Below are positions 8,222-16,124 of a DNA stretch of 64,000 nucleotides, one piece after another (position 1 is the first letter of the stretch; each line of letters begins with the position of its first letter). Under the pieces are notes generated by a model, which had not been told where the DNA came from, searched no databases, and was given only the letters and a program-made list of their open reading frames with translations. The stretch spans positions 1-64,000 of the forward strand of contig CATZMZ010000006.1 in NCBI GenBank assembly GCA_958421945.1, in the 5' to 3' direction. Made by a program: the position numbers and the translations under genes. The DNA comes from an uncultured Eubacteriales bacterium. Lineage in GTDB: Bacteria; Bacillota; Clostridia; Christensenellales; Borkfalkiaceae.

Positions 8222-8662
8222 ATGAAAAGAAAGCTTGAATTCGAATTAGTGCCTGACGGGTGCTGGTATTCTAATCTCCGCGCGATTTTAAGCAAGGAGC
8301 AATGGGATTTTATCAAGAAGGACGCTAAAACCCGCGCGGGCGGAAGGTGCGTTATATGCGGCAAAAAAACCGCCGCGTTGGACGCGCACGAGGTGTGGGA
8401 ATACGATGCCAAAAACGGTATTCAGAAGCTTAAAGACGTAATATCCGTTTGCAAAGACTGTCATAGCGCGATACATATCAATCGCACGTGGCTTAAAGGC
8501 GACCCCGAGCGTGCGGAGGAACATTATATGAAGGTAAACGGCTGTTCTTACGTAGAAATGCGCGCGGATTTGGGCAAGGCAAACGAAAAACAAAAGCGAC
8601 TGAATTCGGTGTCCGAGTGGAAAACTGATATTTCCTGGCTTAAAAGATTTGTTAAAGATTAA
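8222..8662 (+). CDS. HNH-type nuclease domain protein
   Basis: 146 residues. It carries two zinc pairs, CVICG (about residue 41) and CKDCH (about 79), around an AHEVWEY block and ending in CHSAIH, the layout of a beta-beta-alpha-metal HNH fold. The flanks are not recognised. It starts 79 bp after yhaN on the same strand with no clear terminator between them, so it may share the transcript. In Bacillus the yhaO-yhaN pair is followed by the exonuclease gene yhaM; here an HNH protein occupies that place. It could be a DNA nuclease working with the pair, but nothing in the sequence proves a link. Confidence 0.72.
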   Translation: MKRKLEFELVPDGCWYSNLRAILSKEQWDFIKKDAKTRAGGRCVICGKKTAALDAHEVWEYDAKNGIQKLKDVISVCKDCHSAIHINRTWLKGDPERAEEHYMKVNGCSYVEMRADLGKANEKQKRLNSVSEWKTDISWLKRFVKD

Positions 8663-8782
8663 AAAACGCCGCAAGCGGTAAAAAACAGCTGCGGAATAAT
8701 GACGAAAACGGCCGCAAACGCTACGAAAAGCGGTTACGGGATTAAAACAAAAATAACTAACATAGGGTTAAGCGAAAAAAGT

Positions 8783-9571
8783 ATGATTATTGACGCGCAC
8801 GCGCATATATATCCCGATAAAATCGCCGAAAAAGCAACCGCGGCGATAGGGGAATTTTACGATATAAAAATGGAATTGCCGTTCGGCACTGCCGAACAGC
8901 TTATCGAGGACGGGAAGAATGCGGGGGTAACGAAATTTATCGTTCACTCTGTCGCGACCAAGCCCGCGCAGGTTAAAGCCATAAACGATTTTATCATTGC
9001 CGAAACTACCGCGCATAAAGAATTTGTCGGATTTATGACTTTGCACGAGGATTTAAGCGAGGATGAAATAGCGCGGGAAATCGACCGATGCATTTCGGCG
9101 GGGCTTAAAGGGATAAAGTTGCACCCCGATTTTCAAAAATTTTATATCGACGGCGAAAACGCGCGTAAAATTTATAGGGCGGCGGGAGACAGACTGCCGA
9201 TTTTGTTTCATACGGGCGACGACCGTTTTGAATTTTCAAAGCCCGCAAGGCTTGCCGCAGTCGCTAAGGAATTTAAAAAAACGCGCTTTATCGGCGCGCA
9301 TTTCGGCGGTTATCGCTGTTGGAACGACGTAGACGTTTATAAAGGGCTTGATAACGTGTTTTTCGACACCAGCTCGTCCTTGCCTTTCATCTCAAAAGAA
9401 CGCGCGGAACGTTTGATTTCCGAATTCGGCGCGGAACGCTTTTTCTTCGGAACGGATTTTCCCATGTGGGACGCTTCCGAGGAGCTTGCGCGCTTTATGA
9501 GACTATCCCTAACGGACGGGGAAAGAGAAAAAATTTTATATAAAAACGTTACGGGGTTTTTGGATTTATAA
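8783..9571 (+). CDS. Amidohydrolase-2 family metal hydrolase
   Basis: TIM-barrel hydrolase of 262 residues. It opens with the metal motif DAHAHIYP and continues with KLHPDFQKF (about 115), FHTGD (about 145), GAHFGG (about 173) and the terminal metal aspartate in FFGTDFPMWD (about 229), the order seen in the ACMSD-like amidohydrolase-2 family. The frame is open from an ATG at 8699, but family members begin with the M-I-I-D-A-H-A-H strand, so I place the start at 8783; neither site has a clear Shine-Dalgarno. The substrate cannot be predicted. It faces the convergent nucleosidase gene. Confidence 0.78.
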   Translation: MIIDAHAHIYPDKIAEKATAAIGEFYDIKMELPFGTAEQLIEDGKNAGVTKFIVHSVATKPAQVKAINDFIIAETTAHKEFVGFMTLHEDLSEDEIAREIDRCISAGLKGIKLHPDFQKFYIDGENARKIYRAAGDRLPILFHTGDDRFEFSKPARLAAVAKEFKKTRFIGAHFGGYRCWNDVDVYKGLDNVFFDTSSSLPFISKERAERLISEFGAERFFFGTDFPMWDASEELARFMRLSLTDGEREKILYKNVTGFLDL

Positions 9572-9617
9572 TTTTTCGATAGGCATAGGCGTGGCGCAAT
9601 TTATATACTTTATCGCG

Positions 9618-10304
9618 TTACAAATTATTTAATACTTTTTCGATTATATCCGCAAAACCGTCGGAAACTTTTTTAAGATTAGATAGGAACTGTTCTGAAT
9701 TCGCGCCGCTTCCGTAAACGTCGGTAACGCCTTTAATCGAGCAGAAAGGAACGCCGTTAGACGCGCAAACCTGCGCGATAGCCGCGCCTTCCATATCGAA
9801 AAGAGCGCAGCCGAGTTTTTTTATCGTTTCAACGTCGGAAGCCTTGCAGGTAAATCTATCCGAGGTTGCAAGCGCGCGTTTTTCGAGAAAATCCGCCGCT
9901 TTCGTGTGCGCGTCAAAAAACACGCGGTCATAATCTTGTATATATCCCACCGAAACGTTATCGAGTTCGGAAAGGTCGAAATCGTACTGACAGCATTTTT
10001 CCACGGCGTAATAATTTTTAGCCGCCACGTTGCCGCAGCCGCCGACCGCGCCGAAATTCAGCACAACGCGCGGGGAAAACCCGTCTATTAACGCCTGCGC
10101 GGAAAGCGCGGCGCTCACTTTGCCTATTCCGCTGACGGTTAAAACGATTTCGTTTCCGTTAAATTCGCCGTAATAGGTTTTTTTATCCGCAACTTTGCGA
10201 CATTCTTTCAGATTTGCTTTTTCAATAAAGGACTCGGCCTCTTTTTCGAGCGCGACGACGATACAAACGGGCTTATTTATAGTGTTTTTCATAATCTTAT
10301 TCAT
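9618..10304 (-). CDS. mtnN: MTA/SAH nucleosidase-like phosphorylase superfamily protein
   Basis: Predicted N-glycosidase of the PNP/UDP family. It would cleave S-adenosylhomocysteine or methylthioadenosine to adenine, feeding the methyl cycle. Visible blocks: ALEKEAESFI at the N terminus, the SGIGKVSAALSAQALI substrate loop (about 58-73), FGAVGG (about 84), DMEGAAIAQVC (about 168) with the purine-site Met-Glu pair, and KGVTDVYG with the catalytic Asp near residue 193. The length of 228 residues is typical. A second in-frame ATG lies at 10292; neither start has a convincing ribosome binding site. A related nucleosidase such as futalosine hydrolase cannot be excluded. Confidence 0.8.
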   Translation of the reverse strand: MNKIMKNTINKPVCIVVALEKEAESFIEKANLKECRKVADKKTYYGEFNGNEIVLTVSGIGKVSAALSAQALIDGFSPRVVLNFGAVGGCGNVAAKNYYAVEKCCQYDFDLSELDNVSVGYIQDYDRVFFDAHTKAADFLEKRALATSDRFTCKASDVETIKKLGCALFDMEGAAIAQVCASNGVPFCSIKGVTDVYGSGANSEQFLSNLKKVSDGFADIIEKVLNNL

Positions 10305-10439
10305 ATAATAGATTTTAGCATAAACGGGCGGTTAAGTCAACGCGTTCGCGCGGAAGTTAGCACAAAGCCTTAAAATCTTTTCAAAATAAAAATTTTTTAT
10401 AGATTTTTTCGTAAAGCTTTTCTTTTTCTTTTTTTCCTT

Positions 10440-10631
10440 TTCACGATTTTAGTTTTAATTGTATAAAATGGTTAATAGGGGTGTTTTTGATGTAAATTAC
10501 CCCCGAAAAACAAAATCGTGAATTTTAAAAAATAGGGCGTTTTTTTGCAAAATATCCGCTGCTTTGACAAAAACGGCAAAAAAATTTGCTTGACAAAGCC
10601 GAAAATATACCCTAAAATATTAAAACGTGAA
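10440..10631 (+). promoter_or_regulatory. glm-type regulatory region, copy 1 (upstream of glmU domain gene)
   Basis: Inverted pair TTCACGATTTT (10440-10450) and AAAATCGTGAA (10512-10522), spanning 83 bp. Promoter TTGACA (10590-10595), 17-nt spacer, TAAAAT (10613-10618). A further AAAACGTGAA (10622-10631) lies over the predicted start of transcription. The same elements in the same order and spacing occur upstream of glmS at 60721-60911. The rest of the gap from 10305 to 10439 is AT-rich with no other signal I can see. I interpret the repeats as operator sites for one regulator of amino-sugar synthesis; its identity is unknown. Confidence 0.75.
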
Positions 10632-10659
10632 AAATAAAAAGTTCAGCGAGGATGAAAGG

Positions 10660-11313
10660 ATGAAGTTTCTTCACGGCAAAAATTTAAAACTTATTGACAA
10701 GCGAAGCGCGTTTATCGCGCCGACCGTTAAGCTCGGCGATAACGTAACCGTTTACGAAAACAACAGGATAGAGGGCGAAACCGTTATCGGCAACAACGTG
10801 ACGATTATGCCGGGGTGCTATATCAAAAATTGCATTATCGGCGACGGGTGCGTGATAACAAGCTCTCATTGTGAGAACGCGACGGTTGAAAACGACTGTT
10901 CGGTAGGACCTTTTTCAAGGCTGCGTCCCGACGCGGTGATTAAAAGCGGCGCGAAAATCGGTAATTTCGTTGAGATTAAAAACGCGACGGTGGGCGAAGG
11001 AACGAAAGTCAGCCACCTTGCCTACGTGGGCGACGCCGAACTCGGCAAAAACTGCAATATCGGCTGCGGCGCGATTTTCGTTAATTATAACGGCAAAATC
11101 AAGCAAAAAACAATCGTTAAGGATAACTGTTTTATCGGGAGCAACTGCAATATTATCGCGCCCGTTACCATAGAAAGCGACAGCTATATTTGCGCCGGCA
11201 CGACGATTACCGAAAACGTTAATACGGACGATTTCGTGATAGGCAGGGTCAGACAGACGGTTAAAGAAAAGAGAGCGCACGTTTACCTGAAAAATAGCGA
11301 ACGCAGCGAGTAA
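10660..11313 (+). CDS. GlmU acetyltransferase domain as a stand-alone protein
   Basis: 217 residues of left-handed beta-helix hexapeptide repeats that match only the C-terminal half of GlmU, which acetylates glucosamine-1-phosphate. Key residues of that domain are present: GPFSRLRP (Arg), FVEIKNA (Lys), SHLAYVGDAE (catalytic His and Tyr), VNYNG (Asn), GSNCNIIAPVT, and the late GRVRQ arginine. The uridylyltransferase half is absent, with no trace upstream. The next gene is glmM, whose product is this enzyme's substrate. The frame is open from a GTG at 10627, but that sits at the transcription start; ATG 10660 has GAGG 8 nt before it and starts the helix cleanly. Confidence 0.83.
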   Translation: MKFLHGKNLKLIDKRSAFIAPTVKLGDNVTVYENNRIEGETVIGNNVTIMPGCYIKNCIIGDGCVITSSHCENATVENDCSVGPFSRLRPDAVIKSGAKIGNFVEIKNATVGEGTKVSHLAYVGDAELGKNCNIGCGAIFVNYNGKIKQKTIVKDNCFIGSNCNIIAPVTIESDSYICAGTTITENVNTDDFVIGRVRQTVKEKRAHVYLKNSERSE

Positions 11314-11330
11314 AATGGAGGATAGTAATT

Positions 11331-12647
11331 ATGGGATTGTTTTTCGGAACGGACGGACTTCGCGGAAAAGTAAACGAGGACTTAACCTACGACGTCGCGT
11401 ATAAAATCGGCAACGCGTTATCGATTTTAAAGCAAAAGCCGACGGTTCTTATAGGTTCGGACACGCGCGTGTCAAATTCTTATTTAACGCTTGCGGTTGC
11501 AAGCGGGGCGATGAGCGGCGGCGCGAGAGTTATCGACGCGGGCGTCGTTCCTACCGCGGGCGTGGCGTATATTACGCGTTACATTAAAGCCGATTACGGC
11601 GTGGTTATAAGCGCTTCGCATAACAGCGGCGAATATAACGGAATAAAAGTTTTCAACGGCGACGGATATAAGCTCGGCGACAAAGAGGAAGAGCGGATAG
11701 AACGCTGTTTTATCCACGAAAAAACCAACGATTTCCCCGATATCGGCACTTACGAGCAGGACTTGAAACTCGCAAAAATTTACAGAGATTTCCTTATTTC
11801 TTCAAGCAAAACGTCGTTAAAGGGAAAAACAATCGTGCTCGATTGCGCTTACGGCGCGGCGCACAGAATCGCACCCGAAGTGTTCAGGCGGTTAGGCGCA
11901 AGCGTGGTTGCGGCAAACTGCACGTTAGACGGGCTTAAAATAAACAAAAACTGCGGCGCGCTATACCCCGAAAACCTCGTAAAACGAGTGTTCAGATACA
12001 AGGCGGATATGGGTTTTGCGTTTGACGGCGACTCCGACAGGCTTATCGCGGTGGACGAAAAGGGACACGTAATCGACGGCGATATGATAATTTATGCGCT
12101 TGCCAAATACCTTAGAAACAAAGGTCTTTTAAAGGGCAATACGGTCGTCGGAACGAGCCACACGAATATGGCAATCGAGGAAGGCTTAAAGGGTGAAGGA
12201 ATAGGTTTAATCAGAACGGATATAGGCGATAAATACGTGCTTGCGAAGCTGCTCGAAAAGGGCTTGTCGCTCGGCGGCGAACAAAGCGGGCATATAATTC
12301 TTAAAGACGTCGCAACCACGGGCGACGGTATTCTTTCCGCCCTCGCCGTTGCGAATATGGTTATAGAAGAAGGTAAAACGCTTTCGGAAGCGGCGTTTGT
12401 GGAACTGTATCCGCAGATAAATAAAAACGTTATAGTAAACGACAAATTCCGCATTATGAACAGCGAAGAATTAGGCAAAGAAATAGCCAGGTATAACGCG
12501 GAACTTTCTGGTAAAGGCAGACTGATGCTTCGCGCTTCCGGCACAGAACCGAAAATCAGGGTTATGGTCGAAAGCAAGGATAAAGACCTTAACGAGAAAA
12601 TCGCAAACGCGATTGTTTCCGTCGTTAAGCGCGTGGACGCAGAATAA
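11331..12647 (+). CDS. glmM: Phosphoglucosamine mutase
   Basis: Converts glucosamine-6-phosphate to glucosamine-1-phosphate on the way to UDP-GlcNAc and peptidoglycan. The 438-residue protein has FGTDGLRGK at the N terminus, the phosphoserine loop ISASHNSGEYNGIK (about residue 93, serine nucleophile), the metal loop FDGDSDR (about 230), the sugar loop GGEQSGH (about 316) and the phosphate-binding RASGTEPKIRV (about 401). A GGAGG ribosome site precedes the ATG, 17 bp after the acetyltransferase gene, so the two form an operon under the promoter at 10590. Confidence 0.95.
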   Translation: MGLFFGTDGLRGKVNEDLTYDVAYKIGNALSILKQKPTVLIGSDTRVSNSYLTLAVASGAMSGGARVIDAGVVPTAGVAYITRYIKADYGVVISASHNSGEYNGIKVFNGDGYKLGDKEEERIERCFIHEKTNDFPDIGTYEQDLKLAKIYRDFLISSSKTSLKGKTIVLDCAYGAAHRIAPEVFRRLGASVVAANCTLDGLKINKNCGALYPENLVKRVFRYKADMGFAFDGDSDRLIAVDEKGHVIDGDMIIYALAKYLRNKGLLKGNTVVGTSHTNMAIEEGLKGEGIGLIRTDIGDKYVLAKLLEKGLSLGGEQSGHIILKDVATTGDGILSALAVANMVIEEGKTLSEAAFVELYPQINKNVIVNDKFRIMNSEELGKEIARYNAELSGKGRLMLRASGTEPKIRVMVESKDKDLNEKIANAIVSVVKRVDAE

Positions 12648-12793
12648 AAGCGCATAACTGCGAAACGATGCAAAAACCTCGTAATAATACAGTAAAAACG
12701 ACGGAAAACAGCAAAAAATCGTACAAAAAGCCGTAGCAACGCGTTAATAAGGCGGTTTATTGCGGACATGATTTCAAATAAAACCTAAAACAA

Positions 12794-12833
12794 GGCAAAC
12801 AAAAAAACGGCGGAAGCCGTTTTTTTGTTTGCC
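12794..12833. terminator. Strong bidirectional terminator after glmM
   Basis: A perfect 18-bp stem, 12794-12811 with 12816-12833, around loop GGAA. Seven-base A and T runs are built into the stem, so it can work on either strand. Confidence 0.9.
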
Positions 12834-12960
12834 TCTAAACCCGAAATCGTGCTAATTTAATTTACAAAAATCAATTTATGTGTTATACTTTAGCCGTTAG
12901 AAGAACGTCGGCGCGCCGATAAACGGTCGGGAAGTGCGACGTCGAACAGGGAGGAAAAAT

Positions 12961-13440
12961 ATGAAGCTTTCAAAAAAACAAGTTGCGGTATACGTTCTGG
13001 CAATAACGGTTTTGCTCGTGTCGCTCGTAATAACGCTTTTAGACGCGTTTATTCCGTTAAAAATCTGGGTTCACCCGATACTCACGTTTTTATTCTGTCT
13101 GGCGATAGGCTTCGGGATAATTTGTCTTGCGTTCGGGTTTTCGAAAAAATCGCCGTGGTATTTCTTTTTAAGTTCTATTTTACTAGGGCTTGCGTTCGTG
13201 TACGCGTTTTGCTGTTCCGTTCCCGAGCAATGGTGGATAAGCTTAATCGTCGTCGCGGTAATATGGTTGATTTTTGCGATTTTAAGCATTATGAGCGCGG
13301 GCAACCACACGGAGGAAATTGCTCTCAACAAATCGCCCGACTATAAAAATTATGAGCAGCGCAAAGCGGAAAGGAAAAAGGCGGAGGCGGAAAGCGAGCC
13401 GGAGCAGTTGCCCGAAATTAAGTCTTTTAAAGATAAATAA
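12961..13440 (+). CDS. Four-helix membrane protein of unknown function
   Basis: 159 residues, not recognised. Hydrophobic segments at about 5-28, 35-58, 63-85 and 90-113 are followed by a hydrophilic, Glu/Lys-rich cytoplasmic tail of about 45 residues. An open frame reaches back to 12934, but ATG 12961 has GGGAGG 6 nt upstream and is the better start. The gene has its own terminator on each side and is therefore monocistronic. Confidence 0.75.
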   Translation: MKLSKKQVAVYVLAITVLLVSLVITLLDAFIPLKIWVHPILTFLFCLAIGFGIICLAFGFSKKSPWYFFLSSILLGLAFVYAFCCSVPEQWWISLIVVAVIWLIFAILSIMSAGNHTEEIALNKSPDYKNYEQRKAERKKAEAESEPEQLPEIKSFKDK

Positions 13441-13442
13441 TC

Positions 13443-13468
13443 TGCTTTTATACTGTTAAAAGCATTTA
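13443..13468 (+). terminator. Terminator after the four-helix membrane protein gene
   Basis: Stem TGCTTTTA / TTAAAAGCA directly after the stop codon, followed by TTTAAT. The stem is AT-rich and weak. Confidence 0.5.
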
Positions 13469-13507
13469 ATAATAATCAAATAAATATATTGACCACGGAT
13501 TTTAACT

Positions 13508-14959
13508 ATGACTGAAAGAAATTTAACGTTGCTTACCGACCTTTATCAGCTTACGATGATGAACGGTTATTTAAAGGAAGACAGAAAGGATGAAATAGCC
13601 GTTTTCGACGTGTTTTTCCGTCAAAACGGAATGATAACCTATTCCGTTGCTTGCGGACTCGAACAAGCCGTCGACTATATTCTCGGATTGAAATTCGGCG
13701 ATGAGGAAATAGCGTATCTTAAAAGTCTTGGGATTTTTTCCGAAGAATTTTTAAATTATCTTAAAGATTTTAAGTTTACGGGCGACGTGTTCGCCGTGCC
13801 GGAGGGGACTGTTGTTTTCCCCGGCGAGCCTATTTTTACGGTGCGCGCGCCCGTTATGCAGGCGCAGCTCGTCGAAACCGCCATATTGAATATTATCAAC
13901 TTTCAGACGCTCATCGCGACGAAAGCTGCAAAAATCAGATACGCGGCTAAAAACGATTTGGTTATGGAATTCGGTTTGCGCCGCGCGCAAGCTCCCGACG
14001 CAGGCATTTACGGCGCAAGAGCTGCCGTTATCGGCGGTTGCGATTCCACCTCGAACGTGCTTGCGGGCAAAATGTTCAACATTCCCGTCGCGGGGACGCA
14101 CGCGCACAGCTGGGTTATGAATTTTAATGACGAATACACCGCATTCAAGGCTTATGCGGAAGTTTATCCCGATAACGCGTTGCTGCTCGTCGATACTTAC
14201 GACACGTTAAATCAGGGAGTGCCGAACGCGATAAGGGTTTTTGACGAGCTTAAAGCGAACGGCTACAAACCCAAGGGGATAAGGCTCGATTCGGGCGACT
14301 TGGCGTACCTTTCAAAAAAGGCGCGCGCGCTTCTCGACGAGGCAGGCTATCCCGATACGGTTATTTGCGCATCGGGCGATCTGGACGAATATTCGATAAG
14401 CTCGCTTAAAAATCAGGGCGCGAAAATAAATTCCTGGGGTGTGGGAACACGACTTATCACGAGTGCGGATATGCCCGCGCTCGGCGGCGTGTATAAGCTT
14501 GCCGCGGTTTACGACGATAACGGAAAAGTTATCCCCAAGATTAAGCTTTCGGAGAATACCGAAAAGATTACAAATCCCGGGTTTAAAAATATTTACCGCG
14601 TATACGGAAAAGATACGCATAAAGCGGAGGCGGACTTTATTTGCTTGCGAAGCGAACCGGAGGTGGATACGACCAAGCCGCTCGTTTTGACGCACCCGAC
14701 CGAACGGTGGAAAAGCATTACGTTTGAAAATTACGAGGTTAAGCCGTTGCAAAAGGATATCATCAGGAACGGCAAGCTCGTTTACGAAATGCCCACGCTT
14801 GCGGAAATTAAAAAATACGCCAAGGCAGACCTTGACAGTTTTTGGGACGAATATAAACGGCTTGATAAGCCGCACGTTTACAAGGTCGACTTGTCTGACG
14901 GACTTTATGAATTGAAAAAGAATATGCTTGAAGAAATAAGGGGTAAAGGAAAGGCTTGA
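13508..14959 (+). CDS. pncB: Nicotinate phosphoribosyltransferase
   Basis: Salvages nicotinate to nicotinate mononucleotide with PRPP and ATP for NAD synthesis. The 483-residue protein opens with the family N terminus LLTDLYQLTMMNGY. It contains FGLRRAQAPDAG (about 157) with the catalytic-site arginines, GTHAHSWVM (about 196) with the active-site histidine, and the PRPP-binding region IRLDSGDLAYLSKKAR (about 258) followed by ICASGDLDEY. It is the first gene of a run that overlaps or nearly abuts the DivIVA-like, lspA and rluD genes. Confidence 0.93.
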   Translation: MTERNLTLLTDLYQLTMMNGYLKEDRKDEIAVFDVFFRQNGMITYSVACGLEQAVDYILGLKFGDEEIAYLKSLGIFSEEFLNYLKDFKFTGDVFAVPEGTVVFPGEPIFTVRAPVMQAQLVETAILNIINFQTLIATKAAKIRYAAKNDLVMEFGLRRAQAPDAGIYGARAAVIGGCDSTSNVLAGKMFNIPVAGTHAHSWVMNFNDEYTAFKAYAEVYPDNALLLVDTYDTLNQGVPNAIRVFDELKANGYKPKGIRLDSGDLAYLSKKARALLDEAGYPDTVICASGDLDEYSISSLKNQGAKINSWGVGTRLITSADMPALGGVYKLAAVYDDNGKVIPKIKLSENTEKITNPGFKNIYRVYGKDTHKAEADFICLRSEPEVDTTKPLVLTHPTERWKSITFENYEVKPLQKDIIRNGKLVYEMPTLAEIKKYAKADLDSFWDEYKRLDKPHVYKVDLSDGLYELKKNMLEEIRGKGKA

Positions 14960-15573
14960 AAAAGGAGAATAACGCGTTCGGACTCGCGAAAAACAAATAT
15001 AAAAAGACTGAGGTTATCGCAATATTAAACGAAAAAACGCAGGCGTTCGATACGGAGCTTGCCGATTTTCGCGCTCAATTGTCCGAGCTTAAAGCCGAGA
15101 ACGCGCGGCTGAACGAACGAATTAACGAATACGACGCCAAAAACGCCATTATCGAATCCGCCATTAAAGACGCGGAGGAAAAGGCGGCGGAAACGGAGGA
15201 AAAAACCAAGCTCCGTTACTCTTTGGTTGCGGAAAAATTGAAAAGCTTTTCCGAACGGTGGGACGAATATTTCAGGTATCTGAAAAACAAGTATCCGTTG
15301 TATCCGCTCGTTAAAACCTCAACGGAATTAAGAGAAAAAATAGCCGAGCTGTTAGCGGAACGGGGTAACGCAGACGCCGTGGACGCTCTGGACGAAAAAC
15401 TTAAAGCGGCGACGGCGGGCGAAAACGTTAAAAAAGAACCTTTCGACCCAAAATCGAAAATTAGGGACTACGTTGCCGCCACGAGCGACAACGGCTTCAA
15501 TCTCGAAGAGGTGCTTAACCCCGGCGAGCTTCATTTGGAGGATTTATGCAAGGAACTGGGACTTCTGGAATGA
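14956..15573 (+). CDS. Coiled-coil protein with DivIVA-like N terminus
   Basis: 205 residues. The start is TTG at 14956, overlapping the pncB stop; no ATG fits. The opening NAFGLAKNKYKKTEVIAIL resembles the membrane-binding entry of DivIVA-type proteins (F-x-x-x-x-x-GYdkkEVdefL). Residues 28-90 form a charged heptad coiled coil, and a second helical region spans about 105-160. The C terminus is short and conserved-looking (NPGELHLEDLCKELGLLE). A role in cell division or envelope scaffolding is inferred from this resemblance and from its place before lspA; it is not established. Confidence 0.6.
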   Translation: MKKENNAFGLAKNKYKKTEVIAILNEKTQAFDTELADFRAQLSELKAENARLNERINEYDAKNAIIESAIKDAEEKAAETEEKTKLRYSLVAEKLKSFSERWDEYFRYLKNKYPLYPLVKTSTELREKIAELLAERGNADAVDALDEKLKAATAGENVKKEPFDPKSKIRDYVAATSDNGFNLEEVLNPGELHLEDLCKELGLLE

Positions 15574-16124
15574 AAAAAAGCATAAAATTTATAGTATTTC
15601 CGCTTATCGTTTTTGCCGTGCTTATCGCAGTCGATCAAATTACGAAGTTTTATTATAAAAACCTCAATCAAACCGTCGATTTAAGGGCGAATCCCATCGT
15701 AATCGTTAAAAATTTCTTTTTTATAACGTATACGGAAAACTCGGGTTCGGCATACGGTTTTTTGGCGGGTAAACCGTGGGCGCAAACGTTTTTTAAGATT
15801 TTAACGCTCGTTGCGCTCGTTTTGTTTGTGTTTTTATACGTTTATTCGTACAAGAAAAATCACTTGCTTATGACGTATTCCGTGGCGTTTATCGCCGGCG
15901 GAACTATCGGAAATTTTATCGACAGGGTTGCTTTCGGCAAGGTCGTTGACTTTATGAGTGCGGAATTTTTCGGAAACAGGCTTTTCGGCGTGTTTAACTT
16001 TGCCGACCTGTTCCTTACCGCGGGCGTTATTATGATAATCGTGCATTTTTTGTTCTTCGACGAAAGCGCGTTATTTAAGAAGAAAAATGGAAAAGAAGAT
16101 ATTTCGGATAACGGACAAAACTAA
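15570..16124 (+). CDS. lspA: Lipoprotein signal peptidase II
   Basis: Membrane aspartyl protease that removes signal peptides from lipoproteins; the window encodes two clear substrates, at 37896 and 59361. Four hydrophobic helices are visible. The catalytic blocks are DQITKFYY near residue 20, the ENSGSAYGF loop, GGTIGNFIDR (about 110) with the first catalytic Asp, and VFNFAD (about 140) with the second. I place the start at ATG 15570, which overlaps the preceding stop as ATGA; an alternative ATG lies at 15546 without a better ribosome site. Confidence 0.92.
   Translation: MKKSIKFIVFPLIVFAVLIAVDQITKFYYKNLNQTVDLRANPIVIVKNFFFITYTENSGSAYGFLAGKPWAQTFFKILTLVALVLFVFLYVYSYKKNHLLMTYSVAFIAGGTIGNFIDRVAFGKVVDFMSAEFFGNRLFGVFNFADLFLTAGVIMIIVHFLFFDESALFKKKNGKEDISDNGQN

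Noticed and set aside
8699..8782. N-terminal extension of the amidohydrolase
   Set aside because: The family begins at M-I-I-D-A-H-A-H; the extension is basic, low in complexity and has no better ribosome site.
10627..10659. GTG start for the GlmU acetyltransferase gene
   Set aside because: It sits at the predicted start of transcription and within the CGTGAA site; ATG 10660 has GAGG at 8 nt.
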